NCBI GenBank assembly: GCA_023376005.1
Contig: CM042141.1
Coordinates: 96,592,011-96,656,010 of the forward strand
Reading direction: 5' to 3'
Source of the DNA: Doryteuthis pealeii
Lineage: Eukaryota > Mollusca > Cephalopoda > Myopsida > Loliginidae
Length of the DNA: 64,000 nt
The translations under genes were made by a program, and so were the position numbers. Positions 63,664-64,000 of the stretch are shown one piece after another (the first letter of the stretch is position 1; the number at the start of each line of letters is the position of its first letter). The notes under the pieces are model-generated. The model saw nothing but the letters and a program-made list of their open reading frames with translations, was not told the DNA's origin and did no database searches.

Positions 63664-63902
63664 TCGATATTGGATCAAGTCACCAATAGGCACCCCAGTT
63701 GCGAGCTGTTTTCATTGGAATGGAATTTTGCTTTTCACCAGTTGTTAGTAAACAAAATCAACAGACGATTGTTTGATATTCTTATTTGTCAAAAAATCAT
63801 CTGTTGATTTTGTTTACTAACAACCGGTGAAAAGCAAAATTCCGTTCCAATGAAAACAGCTCGCAACTGAGTACCTATTGGTAACTTGATCCCCGATATT
63901 CA
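63664..63902. repeat. 239-bp inverted repeat
   Basis: Arms of about 110 bp (TCAAGTCACCAATAGGCACC... and ...GGTAACTTGATCC) meet near 63783. Near-perfect over TTCATTGGAATGGAATTTTG. Confidence 0.8.
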
Positions 63903-64000
63903 ATAGATACATTCGGATCAGTTCCCCGAGCAGTCAACCAGAAATTATCTCTGAGAATTATTGACTTTACAGAAGATATAGGGTTATCTTCAATTTATAT

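Overview
This window is nuclear DNA from an animal. It is AT-rich, carries few genes with long introns, and is crowded with transposon copies, tRNA-derived SINEs, fold-back elements and microsatellites. The repeat mix and the two host genes suggest a lophotrochozoan, most likely a mollusc (possibly a cephalopod). That is an inference; no marker here fixes the species.

Two host genes are supported. A TMEM101 orthologue lies on the + strand in three exons (9163-9284, 15568-15745, 35703-36176). Its splice phases agree and it encodes 257 residues. On the - strand, six exons between 63471 and 53604 encode the C-terminal part of a single-pass membrane protein: a CCP/sushi domain, a MAM domain, a Ser/Thr-rich stalk, a transmembrane helix and a short tail. 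Its 5' end lies beyond the right edge.

Intron 2 of TMEM101 (about 20 kb) holds a nested insertion. A Ty3/Gypsy-type LTR element with identical 262-bp LTRs (25498-35627) carries a complete 6.8-kb APE-type LINE (28731-35557) inside its 3' LTR. Both insertions keep clean target-site duplications, of 5 and 16 bp. The LTR element lost the end of RT, RNase H and most of integrase by internal deletion. A second, smaller deletion derivative of another Gypsy element sits at 20536-21501. Two solo LTRs of a third family lie at 16002-16475 and 55091-55592. Older LINE ends, mariner relics, MITEs and several SINE families fill most of the rest.

The most interesting signal is a set of hammerhead-ribozyme (HHR) motifs. 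An insertion at 14260-14721 has an 11-bp target duplication, 64-bp terminal direct repeats (407-nt period) and an HHR with full core and three pairing stems, which is the layout of an animal retrozyme. A 368-bp near-perfect palindrome at 17511-17878 carries two HHRs, one per strand. Degenerate HHR-like units recur at 7612-7930, 44733-44880 and in a dispersed fold-back family.

Reading frames inside the young elements are broken by many single-base indels, often at homopolymers, and one MAM exon has a one-base phase mismatch. Uncorrected indels in the assembly are therefore a real possibility.
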